Shown piece by piece: positions 34,021 through 43,113 of a DNA stretch of 64,000 nucleotides. The stretch lies in the NCBI GenBank assembly GCA_051647245.1, contig JBOFDS010000008.1:124001-188000 (forward strand). Reading direction: 5' to 3'. Positions within the stretch are counted from its first letter, which is position 1; the number at the start of each line of letters is the position of its first letter. This DNA is from Brevinema_A sp051647245 (GTDB lineage: Bacteria > Spirochaetota > Brevinematia > Brevinematales > Brevinemataceae). The position numbers and the translations under genes are program-made. Under the pieces are notes generated by a model. That model did no database searches. It saw nothing but the letters and a program-made list of their open reading frames with translations, and was not told the origin of the DNA.

Positions 34021-35548
34021 AAACGAAATACAATCTCATGAAGACCGCCTCAAAAAAAACATTAAATTTTTGTCTATTTTATTACCTCTCGGAATGACTT
34101 TATGGTTTATTTTGATAAATTATGGAGAAATTCTTAGCCCAAAAAGTTTTGAATTCCTCCCTCAAAATGCACGTATAAATCATATAACAAGTCTCATCTT
34201 CCGTGCAGATTCTTGGCATTTTCCCTTTACTCTTACAACAAAAATCGCTAGCGGAGTACCGCTTATTTTGACAAATGCCATCCCGCTCCCAGCTTTGATT
34301 TTCAAGCTCTTTGGATCTGATCTTCAGTATTTTGGGATTTGGGTATCAATGTCTTTTTTGTTGGTAAGTTTTTTTGGATACCGTATTTCCTATCTTATGA
34401 CCTCTAACCGCTTCATAGCAGCATTAGGGTCTTTGCTATTTATCACTATGCCCTTTCTTTGGACACAAACTCAAGCAAATTTCTATATGGCAGGTCAATG
34501 GTTAATTATTTGGGCTTATTACATTTTCTTCCAAAAAAAATCTTATATGTCACGTGAATGGTATGTATTGATTGGGATTTCTTGTTTTGTGCATCCGTTT
34601 TTTACTTTTGTATGTTTTTTAATTATGTTAGCAGACCTTTTTCACTTATATATTTATCACCATTCTATTTCAGTTGTAAAAGCAGCAACAAGCTTAGGTC
34701 ACCACCTTGCGAACGTGATTTTTTTATTGAGTTTTGCTGGGTTTTTCTACCTCCCTTTCTTCTACGATCCTATTGAAAGTATCCCCACCCTCTACCTCCA
34801 GCAACTACACTTAAATCTAGGTATAGCAATGTTTTCTGCTATCATTATTGTTTTAATATTGGCAATGATGTACTTTAAACAATCAAAAAAATATCTACGT
34901 TATTATAAGCCTCTTGTTTCGACTCTCTTATTATTTTTAGTGCTGGGACTCTTTGGGAATATCTTTGTGTATACAAGAAACTTCATCCAAATTGATTGGA
35001 TGAAAGAGCATATATTTGGTACATTTACCTCTGGATCAAAGTTTTTAACACCTATATTTTGGATGATTCCTATCATTGTGATTCATATGATCGGGGTGTT
35101 CGAAAAAACAAAAAAATCTATGGGACTGATCCTTCTTAGTATTCTTTCAATCCTACAAGTCCAAGAATTTGTACAATACAAAGTTCCTCCCGCAAAGACT
35201 TTTGTGGAGCTCCCTCAATATGTACAAAGCTTTTTTGTCGATAGAAAGAATATTATTTGGATTTTTGAAGACAAAAATATTCCGAGTACTCCACCTTATT
35301 TTGAGGAATTTGCGTATTTTGCATACCAAAGCCAAGTACACATGAATGCTGGTAGTGTCATCCGATTCCCAACTGCTTACCGTCAACAAATTGAAGAACA
35401 ATATAATGCCTTCCTAAACAATGATTTTAGAGAAAATAGTATTTATCTTTTGGATAAGTCGTTTGATACAACAGAGCTGAAACCATTTGGGGACATTGTT
35501 TCGTATAAAGATGTGATTCTATTTCGCCCCCATCTTAAACATTCTTAG
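34013..35548 (+). CDS. Multi-spanning membrane protein, DUF6311-like (possible GT-C type)
   Basis: 511 residues with about ten hydrophobic segments and a soluble C-terminal domain (roughly 380-511). An N-terminal part with SWHFPFTLTTKIASGVPL, ILTNAIPLPALIFKLFG and a following YFGIWVSMSF resembles what I recall of the DUF6311 family of polytopic membrane proteins, whose fold suggests glycosyltransferase C enzymes acting on lipid-linked sugars. No catalytic motif is certain. It starts 8 nt inside trpS (GGGGAG precedes ATG 34013) and is probably translationally coupled. Confidence 0.6.
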   Translation: MHKNEIQSHEDRLKKNIKFLSILLPLGMTLWFILINYGEILSPKSFEFLPQNARINHITSLIFRADSWHFPFTLTTKIASGVPLILTNAIPLPALIFKLFGSDLQYFGIWVSMSFLLVSFFGYRISYLMTSNRFIAALGSLLFITMPFLWTQTQANFYMAGQWLIIWAYYIFFQKKSYMSREWYVLIGISCFVHPFFTFVCFLIMLADLFHLYIYHHSISVVKAATSLGHHLANVIFLLSFAGFFYLPFFYDPIESIPTLYLQQLHLNLGIAMFSAIIIVLILAMMYFKQSKKYLRYYKPLVSTLLLFLVLGLFGNIFVYTRNFIQIDWMKEHIFGTFTSGSKFLTPIFWMIPIIVIHMIGVFEKTKKSMGLILLSILSILQVQEFVQYKVPPAKTFVELPQYVQSFFVDRKNIIWIFEDKNIPSTPPYFEEFAYFAYQSQVHMNAGSVIRFPTAYRQQIEEQYNAFLNNDFRENSIYLLDKSFDTTELKPFGDIVSYKDVILFRPHLKHS

Positions 35549-35557
35549 GAGCTAACA

Positions 35558-36457
35558 ATGAAAAATAAACTTGGATTAATCGCACTTGTAGCAGCGTCAC
35601 TCATTTGGGGGATTGCTTTCATTCCTACACGTACTCTTGGTCAAAATGGAATCAGTATCTTTTTTGAATTACTCATTCGGTATACAATTCCCACTATTCT
35701 TATACTTTTACTCAAACAAAAAGTGATATTTTCTTCATCAAAAAAAACCATCTTATCTGGAATTGTTATGGGAGTGATTTTATTTATTGCTCTTAGTTTT
35801 TCAATTTATGGTATTCAAAACATCACTCATGGCTCCATGGGTATGCTGATGATGTCCTTATATATTGTACTCGTGCCTCTCGCTAGCTTTGTGATCACTA
35901 AGCACAAGATTTCTCCTATTATGATACTAGCGATCATCTTTGCAAGTATAGGATCTATGATGCTATCATGGGGCAATGGACAATTTATGTTAGACAAAGG
36001 AACTATTTTCTGTGCCCTGGCAAGTATTACCTACACAATCTACATTCTTTTAGGATCCAAAATACTTCATGGAAATGCTGATGCTTTTGTCATCCAATTT
36101 TACCAAAGTATTGCGGTGATTGTGCTTTGTATTCCGTTTTTAATGATTACAGCTCCTGATTTTGCAAGTAAAATCCCTATGATTTTAGCTACACCCGCTA
36201 TTTTGTATAGTATTCTGTATATTGGGATTTTTGCAGGGACAATCGGCTATATGCTTTATTTCTTTGGACAAAAAGAATCCGATCCTGTTATTGTACCTAT
36301 TGTGCTATCATTACAAAGTCTTTTTGCGACGATTGCTGATATGTTCATTTTCAAAATTGAGCTAGCTCCTTTGCAAATCATTGCCTACATACTTTTATTA
36401 TTATCATTCTTTGTTGGATCTTGTGACGCCTACTTACAAACAAAATTTAAGAAGTAA
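35558..36457 (+). CDS. EamA/DMT-superfamily transporter
   Basis: 299 residues with ten hydrophobic segments in two repeated halves, each an EamA domain. The first half opens ALVAASLIWGIAFIPTRTLG, and the second opens GTIFCALASITYTIYILLGS. The signature of the drug/metabolite transporter superfamily (SLIWGxxF at the start, then YILLLLSFFVGS at the end) is present. It exports or imports an unknown metabolite. AGGAG precedes ATG 35558. It lies 9 nt after the DUF6311-like gene, so it belongs to the trpS operon. Confidence 0.88.
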   Translation: MKNKLGLIALVAASLIWGIAFIPTRTLGQNGISIFFELLIRYTIPTILILLLKQKVIFSSSKKTILSGIVMGVILFIALSFSIYGIQNITHGSMGMLMMSLYIVLVPLASFVITKHKISPIMILAIIFASIGSMMLSWGNGQFMLDKGTIFCALASITYTIYILLGSKILHGNADAFVIQFYQSIAVIVLCIPFLMITAPDFASKIPMILATPAILYSILYIGIFAGTIGYMLYFFGQKESDPVIVPIVLSLQSLFATIADMFIFKIELAPLQIIAYILLLLSFFVGSCDAYLQTKFKK

Positions 36458-36568
36458 TCATTGAGCAAAACTTTTAAGATACAAAGAATTTTATCCGATA
36501 GTAAACGATAGTCAAAAAAGACTCTCTAATGTATGAAATAAAAATTGATAAAATAAATTGGAGGAAAT

Positions 36569-39148
36569 ATGTACGATTTCACAGGATTTACACATCGTGC
36601 ACAACGTGTTGTTTCTATTTTGGCACAACAAGAAGCACGTAGATTATTTAGCGAAGAATTAACTCCAGAACATATTTTTCTTGGCATCCTTAGGGAATCC
36701 GAAGGAACTGCCATCAAAACATTACAAAATCTTGGTCTTAATATAGAAGAACTTCAAAATGAAGTAGAATTCGCACTTCGTGGACAAGGTGGAGATACCT
36801 TGACATTGGGTGGCATTCCTATTTCTAACCGTGTCTACCAAATCATCGAAAATGCTCGTCAAGAAGCAAAATTGATCGGACATAACTATGTTGGGACAGA
36901 ACATCTCTTGCTCGGTATCTACTCCGAAAACTTCCCTCAAGCTATTATTCCTTTCATCATCGAAAATCGTGGTCTTAATATCCACCAGCTCCGTAATGCT
37001 GTTATCAGTATTGTTGGGTATGGGGAACTCCGTACTTGGAATAAAAAGAAAAAGCAGATCAAAACCCCTTTCTTGGATAAATTCTGTCAAAATGTTACGA
37101 ATGATGCTGCAGAAGGCAAACTTGATCCAGTGGTTGGACGTAAAAAAGAAATCAGCCGTGTGATCCAGGTATTATCCCGTCGCATGAAAAATAATCCTAT
37201 CCTCATCGGGGAGCCTGGTGTGGGTAAGACATCGATCATCGAGGGCATTGCTCAACTCATCGTCTCAAACGCCGTCCCAGAGCCCCTCATCGGGAAAAAA
37301 ATTCTTCAGCTTGACATGGGATCTCTCGTTGCGGGAACAAAATATCGTGGAGAATTTGAAGAACGTCTCAAAGCTCTCGTTCAAGAAGCCGAAAAAGACA
37401 AAGATGTGATTATTTTCATTGACGAGATCCATACTATTCTTGGTGCAGGAAATGCAGAAGGTGCCTTAGATGCATCCAATATGCTCAAACCAGCATTTGC
37501 AAGGGGTTTGATTAAGACTATTGGTGCGACGACATTTGATGAATACAAAAAACGTATTGAAAAAGACAAAGCACTCGTCCGTCGTTTCCAACCAATCCGC
37601 ATCGAAGAACCTTCTATCGATGAAACAATTACGATCCTAACACGCCTAAAAAGCAAATATGAAGAATTCCACAACGTTACATACACACCTCAAGCTCTCA
37701 AAACCGCTGTTCAACTAGCATCTCGTTACATTACGGATAGACATTTCCCAGATAAGGCGATTGATATCATTGATGAAGCTGGGGCGCAAGTCGCATCTAT
37801 TTTGACAGAAAAACCTGAACATTTAGTAGAAATGGAACTCGAATTATCACGCTTGGAAACATTAAAGCAAGACCTAGTAAAACAACAAGACTATGAAAAT
37901 GCCGCTGAACTACGTGATGCCTTACAACAAAAGCGTGAAGAATTAGCTCAAGTCCGTGAAGAATGGGTCAATTCTACAAAACCCGAAAATGTTATTATTG
38001 ATGCAGCAGAGATTTACCGTGTGATTTCTCGTATGACAGAGATCCCTATCCAACAACTCAACACAGACGAAGAATATTCCCGTTATCTCAAGATCAACGA
38101 AATTATCGGAGAAAAAATCAAAGGCCAACCCGAAGCTATCGAACGTATCGCAAATGCGATCAAAAAGAATGCTGTTGGAATCAGAGATTTTCGTCGTCCT
38201 ATTGGAAGTTTCATGTTTTTAGGGCCTACTGGTGTTGGTAAAACAGAGCTTGCGAAGGAACTTGCTCGATTTATGTTTGGCACAGAAGATTCTCTGATCC
38301 GTATTGACATGAGTGAATTCATGGATAGACATAATTCTTCTCGTTTGCTTGGAGCGCCTCCAGGATATGTGGGACACGAAAATGGTGGGGAGTTGACAGA
38401 ACACGTCAAACGTCGCCCTTATTCTATCGTTCTATTTGATGAAATTGAAAAAGCGAACCCTGAGATTTTTAATATGTTCTTACAAATCCTTGATGAAGGG
38501 CATGTTACCGACTCTATGGGAGAAAAAATTAGTTTCAAGAATTGTTTGATTATTTTCACATCAAATCTTGGAACAGATAAATTGACACAAAAATCATCAC
38601 TTGGATTTTCTGAGCCAGAACACGAATACGAAAAACGTAAAGAGCAAGTAGTTGCTAGTCTTAAAGACTTTTTCAAACCTGAATTCCTCAACCGTATTGA
38701 TGAAGCGCTTGTCTTTAATCAGTTAACGGAAGAAGTATTGATTGATATTTGTGCACGTATCGTGAAAGAACTTAATGACAGCATCAGACCTAATGGAATT
38801 CAATTCCATGTGAGTGAAGCTGCTTATAAAGAGGTGATCAAGTTAGGTTTTGAGCAAAAATATGGTGCTCGTTCTTTACGTAGAGCGATCTCAAAATATA
38901 TTGAAAACCCTGCGACAGATCTTGTGCTCAAAAATGGTAAGATTGTCAATACAGAACTCGAAATAATGGAAATTTTTGTTGACCTTAGTGATGAAAAATT
39001 AAGTATGCACTCAAAAATCAAAAAGCTCATCGAACTTCCAAGTAAAGGCAAAAGAAAACGTGCTTCAAAAGAAGACAAAACTTCTAATCCAGACACTCAA
39101 GAAATTGATGAAAAAACAGAAAACACAACAAAAAAACAAGAGTCTTAA
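36569..39148 (+). CDS. clpC: ATP-dependent Clp protease ATP-binding subunit ClpC
   Basis: AAA+ unfoldase that feeds substrates to ClpP or acts alone as a chaperone. An N-terminal Clp_N repeat pair (FTHRAQRVVSILAQQEARRL) is followed by D1 Walker A GEPGVGKT (214-221), a middle region with a UVR-like segment (DLVKQQDYENAAELRDALQQ) typical of ClpC, D2 Walker A GPTGVGKT (552-559) and a Lys/Glu-rich C-terminal tail of about 50 residues. It has 859 residues. GGAGG precedes ATG 36569. I found no CtsR or CIRCE operator and no clear promoter in the 110 bp upstream. Confidence 0.93.
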   Translation: MYDFTGFTHRAQRVVSILAQQEARRLFSEELTPEHIFLGILRESEGTAIKTLQNLGLNIEELQNEVEFALRGQGGDTLTLGGIPISNRVYQIIENARQEAKLIGHNYVGTEHLLLGIYSENFPQAIIPFIIENRGLNIHQLRNAVISIVGYGELRTWNKKKKQIKTPFLDKFCQNVTNDAAEGKLDPVVGRKKEISRVIQVLSRRMKNNPILIGEPGVGKTSIIEGIAQLIVSNAVPEPLIGKKILQLDMGSLVAGTKYRGEFEERLKALVQEAEKDKDVIIFIDEIHTILGAGNAEGALDASNMLKPAFARGLIKTIGATTFDEYKKRIEKDKALVRRFQPIRIEEPSIDETITILTRLKSKYEEFHNVTYTPQALKTAVQLASRYITDRHFPDKAIDIIDEAGAQVASILTEKPEHLVEMELELSRLETLKQDLVKQQDYENAAELRDALQQKREELAQVREEWVNSTKPENVIIDAAEIYRVISRMTEIPIQQLNTDEEYSRYLKINEIIGEKIKGQPEAIERIANAIKKNAVGIRDFRRPIGSFMFLGPTGVGKTELAKELARFMFGTEDSLIRIDMSEFMDRHNSSRLLGAPPGYVGHENGGELTEHVKRRPYSIVLFDEIEKANPEIFNMFLQILDEGHVTDSMGEKISFKNCLIIFTSNLGTDKLTQKSSLGFSEPEHEYEKRKEQVVASLKDFFKPEFLNRIDEALVFNQLTEEVLIDICARIVKELNDSIRPNGIQFHVSEAAYKEVIKLGFEQKYGARSLRRAISKYIENPATDLVLKNGKIVNTELEIMEIFVDLSDEKLSMHSKIKKLIELPSKGKRKRASKEDKTSNPDTQEIDEKTENTTKKQES

Positions 39149-39163
39149 AGACTCTTGTTTTTT
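39128..39163. terminator. Bidirectional terminator between clpC and the WG-repeat gene
   Basis: ACAAGAGTCTT and AAGACTCTTGT pair with flanking A and T runs. The clpC stop codon lies in the loop. Confidence 0.87.
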
Positions 39164-39177
39164 TATTGATATATTTT

Positions 39178-41238
39178 TTATTCTTCGTATTGAGCAGGTT
39201 CTGCAGGAGCTGGAGTGTTTGTTTGTACAAGTAATTCTGTTGTTTCAATAGTGTTTGTTGGGATTTGATTTTCAATCAACATATCATTTGTTTGGATTGG
39301 TTCTACTGGGATCAATTCTTTAACTTGAGATTCAAATACTCTTTCATTAGCTTTAGGTGTTTCAAAAAGTACAGGAACAGGATAGTTATGAACTAATTCT
39401 ACACCAAAACTTAATTGCTTTGCTGTGATTCTATCTCTATCATAAGAAATATAGAAATCTTGAGGTCTGTTGGTACGATCAATACGTCCACTAAAACGCG
39501 CTTGAGCAGGTTTTGAAAGATAATTAGGTAATGTAGTCGCACGATCAGGGAAATCCGGAGAAGGATATCCAGCCGCCGCTGCAAAAATAAAAAACGCCTC
39601 ACTTACTTTCATAAATGGAATAAAGTAAGTGTCTGTAACCATATTTTTATTGACGTTACGGGTAAGAGTAGAACCGTTAAAGAAAGTCGCATTCATCGGT
39701 TGTGTAAAGTCATTAGGAGAAGATGTTTCAGACACAACACCAAATTTTTCTTGGAAATATTCATAAATTCCCATATCCAATTTAGGTGCTGGAAATTTAG
39801 AAACAGCCTCAGAAAAGACAAAGCCCGGACGCCCAAAATAGGTCGCAGAGTAAAGAAGTCCTCTTACCCCATGTCCAACAATAGGTGTAGCAATAGTTTG
39901 GAATGTTTTTTGGAATGGTGTTCCGTAGTTTGCTTTAATGATCATACGGGAGTTTGGATTGCTTTCTTTATAGAAAGGTACATTTGGGTAGCTAACTGTA
40001 TACATTGTGGTATCGGCTTTTGGTACTGGTTCTGAGAGGATGTTCCAAGAACGAATAGTTGCACCTTGATTATTGATGTAAGCTGCTTGGTAGCCACCAG
40101 GGATAGCTGCAATAGTAATCGCAAGTTCTCCTTTAAAATCCGAAGTATAGAGATATTTTGGTTGGATAGCAACTTTTGCCTGAGAGTTATAGTATCCGTA
40201 CTGACGACCAACTCTCATTCTGGCACGGTTATGATGAAAGGAACCAATAGAACTAATTCTATCTGTAAGATTGTAACGACCTTGTGCATTCATAAATCCA
40301 TTTTGATTCAAACGAGACACACGAGCTAACTTACCATCAAAGCGTGTTGCTCTTGTAAAATGAAAAGGAGTGATTGCTTTATCAGATTTATTGATATAAC
40401 CGTAAAGAGATCCATCGCCGACAATTGCGAGGCCATTATAAAAGTCATCAGCTTCTTTATATTTTGGTTGGATTACCATATTTCCTGTTGCATCAATAAA
40501 TCCCCATTCATTGCCTACCTTGACACGAGCCAAGCCTTCATAAAAAGATCCAATCGCATCAAAACGTCTCTCAAAAGGTCTATTACCACTTTTATTGATA
40601 TAGAACCATTTACGATTTTCATAAAGTCCACCCATATTTTCAGAGAAAGAACGTGCGCCTTCATACTCTAGAGGCACTACAACTTGTCCTCTTTCATTGA
40701 TGAAACCATAAAGCATTTTATTTTTATCTCGACGTCCCACAAGAGCCATACCACTATTAAAATTAAAGACGCGGTCATAAATAGGTTCTGCAATCACACG
40801 ACCTGCGTTGTCAATAAAACCAAACTTAGATTCTTTGGTCATAATTGAAAAACCATTAGTTGATGGATAAATATAATCATAGTCAGCACGGCCAGCCACA
40901 GAACCATTAGGAAGCAAGAGACCATATTTACCTCTAATCTGAACACGTGCGACACCACCAACAAATTCTGAAACAGACATAAACTTTGGTGGAATCACTT
41001 CGCGTCCGGCTGTATTGATGAATCCATAGAGATATTCATTTTGTTCATTAATCACAGCAATCTTCGCAAAGCCATCATAAAAGAAACCTGCAGATTCATA
41101 TCGCGCAGAAAGAACGATACGTCCAGTAGCGTTGATATAACCCCACTTTCCACCTTCTGGGAAAGGATATAAATCTTGTGCGAATGTAGAAGGTGCTAAA
41201 GCAAAAAGAGCCACAAGTAAATAAAACATGTTCTTCAT
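39178..41238 (-). CDS. Secreted WG-repeat protein with SH3b-like segment
   Basis: A signal peptide of about 20 residues (ending STFAQD) leads into roughly ten WG-type repeats at residues 31-390, each about 32-38 long, of the form KWGYIN-x-GR-x-V-x-x-x-Y-(E/D)-x2-x-x-F-x2-G-x-A-x-V. Examples are EWGFIDATGNMVIQPKYKEA and KFGFIDNAGRVIAEPIYDRV. A segment near 405-470 (VPFYKESNPNSRMIIKANYG, ending GRPGFVFSEAV) looks like a bacterial SH3 domain. The C-terminal tail is Pro/Thr/Glu-rich. It has 686 residues. WG repeats are known beta-hairpin modules of unclear function. Periplasmic or surface location is inferred from the signal peptide. Confidence 0.8.
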   Translation of the reverse strand: MKNMFYLLVALFALAPSTFAQDLYPFPEGGKWGYINATGRIVLSARYESAGFFYDGFAKIAVINEQNEYLYGFINTAGREVIPPKFMSVSEFVGGVARVQIRGKYGLLLPNGSVAGRADYDYIYPSTNGFSIMTKESKFGFIDNAGRVIAEPIYDRVFNFNSGMALVGRRDKNKMLYGFINERGQVVVPLEYEGARSFSENMGGLYENRKWFYINKSGNRPFERRFDAIGSFYEGLARVKVGNEWGFIDATGNMVIQPKYKEADDFYNGLAIVGDGSLYGYINKSDKAITPFHFTRATRFDGKLARVSRLNQNGFMNAQGRYNLTDRISSIGSFHHNRARMRVGRQYGYYNSQAKVAIQPKYLYTSDFKGELAITIAAIPGGYQAAYINNQGATIRSWNILSEPVPKADTTMYTVSYPNVPFYKESNPNSRMIIKANYGTPFQKTFQTIATPIVGHGVRGLLYSATYFGRPGFVFSEAVSKFPAPKLDMGIYEYFQEKFGVVSETSSPNDFTQPMNATFFNGSTLTRNVNKNMVTDTYFIPFMKVSEAFFIFAAAAGYPSPDFPDRATTLPNYLSKPAQARFSGRIDRTNRPQDFYISYDRDRITAKQLSFGVELVHNYPVPVLFETPKANERVFESQVKELIPVEPIQTNDMLIENQIPTNTIETTELLVQTNTPAPAEPAQYEE

Positions 41239-41284
41239 ATAATTAATTCCTCAAACATAAATTTACAAACGAAATATGTTTCAA

Positions 41285-41313
41285 ATTATACTATATTACC
41301 ATGAAAAAATCGA
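41285..41313 (-). promoter_or_regulatory. Candidate promoter for the WG-repeat gene
   Basis: Minus strand TATAAT at a suitable distance, with only a weak -35 (TCGATT) 17 bp upstream. Confidence 0.4.
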
Positions 41314-41357
41314 TAGTTTCGAGAATAAAAATATATTTTTTTTATCGCTAAAGCATT

Positions 41358-41750
41358 ATGACAATACTCCGAAAATTTAATATCATGCAGGACAAAAACA
41401 AACGTAATAAGCAATTAGGCGTCTTTGGAGAAAATTTCGCGAAAAAGTATTTAATTGGTAAAGGCTTTGAGTTTGTTACCGAAAATTATTTTACAAGCTT
41501 CGGAGAAATAGATCTTATTTTCAAAGACGGATCAATCTTGGTATTTGTAGAAGTTAAAACACGTAGGAATAAGAAAGATCTTGAGATTGCTATTTCTCAT
41601 TCCAAAACAAAAAAAATATACAAAAGCGCAGAAGTGTTTTTGGAGAGAGAAAAAATTGATTTCTCTGAAACACGCTTCGATGTAGTATTTATAAGAATCA
41701 ACAAAGAGGATCAGGCAGTGGAGATCGGGCACAGACCAAATTTTTTTTAA
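41358..41750 (+). CDS. yraN: YraN/UPF0102 family nuclease-fold protein
   Basis: Small protein of the restriction-endonuclease-like fold. GVFGENFAKKYLIGKGFEF is the family N-terminus, and GEIDLIFKDGS with VFVEVKTRR gives the D-x-E-x-K nuclease-like triad. It may act on DNA or Holliday-type structures, but its role is not established. 130 residues from ATG 41358. ATG 41385 (MQDKNKRNK) is an alternative, and neither has a good ribosome binding site. It overlaps the next small gene region at TAATG. Confidence 0.82.
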   Translation: MTILRKFNIMQDKNKRNKQLGVFGENFAKKYLIGKGFEFVTENYFTSFGEIDLIFKDGSILVFVEVKTRRNKKDLEIAISHSKTKKIYKSAEVFLEREKIDFSETRFDVVFIRINKEDQAVEIGHRPNFF

Positions 41751-41761
41751 TGAGGTTGCAT

Positions 41762-41965
41762 GTGTCACATATGCTTTTTGATCGAAAGAGAAATTTTCGG
41801 CGTCTCATTGTCAAAACCAATAGTGGTTCTTTGACACCCGAACGGACTAATTTTTTGCGTGAGAAGATCAATGATCCTGATTATTTGAATCATACCATTG
41901 ATCTCTTAGCAGAGAATCTTAGTAAAGTCCTTACTGAAGGATACTTGGCGGATCCTTCCGCTTAG
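41762..41965 (+). CDS. Small basic protein (function unknown)
   Basis: No family recognised. 67 residues if translation begins at GTG 41762, which lies 6 nt after GAGG (41752-41755). The in-frame ATG 41750 overlaps the yraN stop (TAATG) but has no ribosome binding site. The N-terminal third is Arg/Lys-rich (FDRKRNFRRLIVK), the rest a probable helix pair (TPERTNFLREKI, then NHTIDLLAENLSKVL). The yraN link and the terminator after it make a two-gene unit. Confidence 0.55.
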   Translation: MSHMLFDRKRNFRRLIVKTNSGSLTPERTNFLREKINDPDYLNHTIDLLAENLSKVLTEGYLADPSA

Positions 41966-42000
41966 GTTTAATAGCCTAAGCACTACCATCTTTTCTGATA

Positions 42001-42031
42001 AGAGCCTTCCTGTTTTTGGGAAGGCTTTTAT
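42001..42031 (+). terminator. Terminator after the yraN pair
   Basis: AGCCTTCC and GGAAGGCT with flanking A/T pairs, then TTTTA. A smaller hairpin, CTTAGG...CCTAAG, lies just upstream at 41964-41980. Confidence 0.75.
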
Positions 42032-42046
42032 CGTGGCGGAAAATTG

Positions 42047-42076
42047 TTGACAAAATCAATACTTATCTGATAAAAT
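42047..42076 (+). promoter_or_regulatory. Promoter of the thioesterase-MAF operon
   Basis: TTGACA, 18 bp, TAAAAT with an extended -10 (TGATAAAAT). Confidence 0.7.
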
Positions 42077-42108
42077 ATAGTATCAATACTCAAAATTTAG
42101 GAACAAAT

Positions 42109-42525
42109 ATGATTCACGATTTTTTTGTTACTGCACGCTATGCTGAAACAGATATGATGGGAGTGATCCATCACTCTGTTTATGCGATCTGGGCAGAGGC
42201 AGCGCGAACTGATCTTCTCAAAGCTGCAGGTCATAGCTACAAAGATGTTGAAGAGACTCAAGGCATCATGATGCCCGTAACGGAGATTTTTTTCCGTTAC
42301 AAAGCACCAACATTCTATGAAGATCAAATTTGTATTAAATGCCATATCGCCGAAATGACCAAACGCACGATCAAATTTGAATATGAGATGTATCGTGGAG
42401 AGACTCTCTGCGTTACAGGTCATACAAAACATGTTTTTATGTCTAAAGAATCTCGTTCAACGATTGCATTGGATAAAGATAGTTTGAAACAATTTTCATA
42501 TCTTGTTTTAAGCAAGGATAAATAA
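42109..42525 (+). CDS. Hotdog-fold acyl-CoA thioesterase (YbgC/4-hydroxybenzoyl-CoA type)
   Basis: Hydrolyses acyl-CoA or acyl-ACP thioesters. ARYAETDMMGVIHHSVYAIW, followed by AEAARTDLL, matches the YbgC/FadM motif YxxTDxxGxVxHxxYxxWxExAR. The position usually occupied by the catalytic Asp can be read as Asp in ETDMMG. It has 138 residues, typical. AGGA lies 6-8 nt before ATG 42109; the frame to 42016 includes the promoter and is not used. First of five co-directional, closely spaced genes. In many bacteria YbgC is with tol-pal, which is absent here. Confidence 0.85.
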   Translation: MIHDFFVTARYAETDMMGVIHHSVYAIWAEAARTDLLKAAGHSYKDVEETQGIMMPVTEIFFRYKAPTFYEDQICIKCHIAEMTKRTIKFEYEMYRGETLCVTGHTKHVFMSKESRSTIALDKDSLKQFSYLVLSKDK

Positions 42526-42537
42526 TAGGAGTTTCTT

Positions 42538-43113
42538 TTGGAATCACCAAAATGTCAAAAAAGCCTCAATAGACCTATGAGCGTAAAAGAATTTCTAAAC
42601 CCTGATCGTATTTTGCTTGCTATTTTCAGTAAATCACGTCGTCAAATGCTCACCCGTAGTGCCATTCTTTTATCAAAAATTGGTAATGGGCAGTTATGGC
42701 TCTTATTTTCAATTGTGATGCTTTTCATACATGTGCCTACAGGGCTTGCTTTTCAGATCGCATCAATTGCTCAGCTCTATTTACAAATCTTCCTCAAACA
42801 ACTGTTCAAGAGAACACGCCCTTATCTTATTTATCAAGATCTTGATTACTTGTATGCGCCTCCTGATCCTTATTCTTTTCCATCGGGTCATACTTGTGCT
42901 GCGTTTACGATGTTTTTTATTTCCAAAGCACTCTTTCCTATTGTTTGGCCTTATTTCTTTTTTCTTGCGCTTTTCATTGCTTTATCCAGAATATACCTTG
43001 CTGTACACTACCCTACGGATATCTTTGGTGGGATTATTGTAGCTTATATTTCCGCTAAATTTGCTATTATTTTTTCTAGTCTTGTTACAGGATTTAGTTA
43101 TGGAACTTATTAA
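42538..43113 (+). CDS. PAP2-family membrane phosphatase
   Basis: Integral membrane lipid phosphatase, such as phosphatidate or undecaprenyl-pyrophosphate phosphatase. The three motifs are present: KQLFKRTRP, SFPSGHTCA and SRIYLAVHYPTD. It has 191 residues with five or six hydrophobic segments. The start appears to be TTG 42538, because AGGAG lies 6 nt upstream and no ATG is nearby; the next ATG (about residue 14) lacks a ribosome binding site. The 3' end overlaps the MAF gene by 14 nt. Confidence 0.87.
   Translation: MESPKCQKSLNRPMSVKEFLNPDRILLAIFSKSRRQMLTRSAILLSKIGNGQLWLLFSIVMLFIHVPTGLAFQIASIAQLYLQIFLKQLFKRTRPYLIYQDLDYLYAPPDPYSFPSGHTCAAFTMFFISKALFPIVWPYFFFLALFIALSRIYLAVHYPTDIFGGIIVAYISAKFAIIFSSLVTGFSYGTY

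Noticed and set aside
36458..36568. CIRCE or CtsR operator before clpC
   Set aside because: No TTAGCACTC-N9-GAGTGCTAA or CtsR-type direct repeat is present. The short GATAGT repeats there look like chance.
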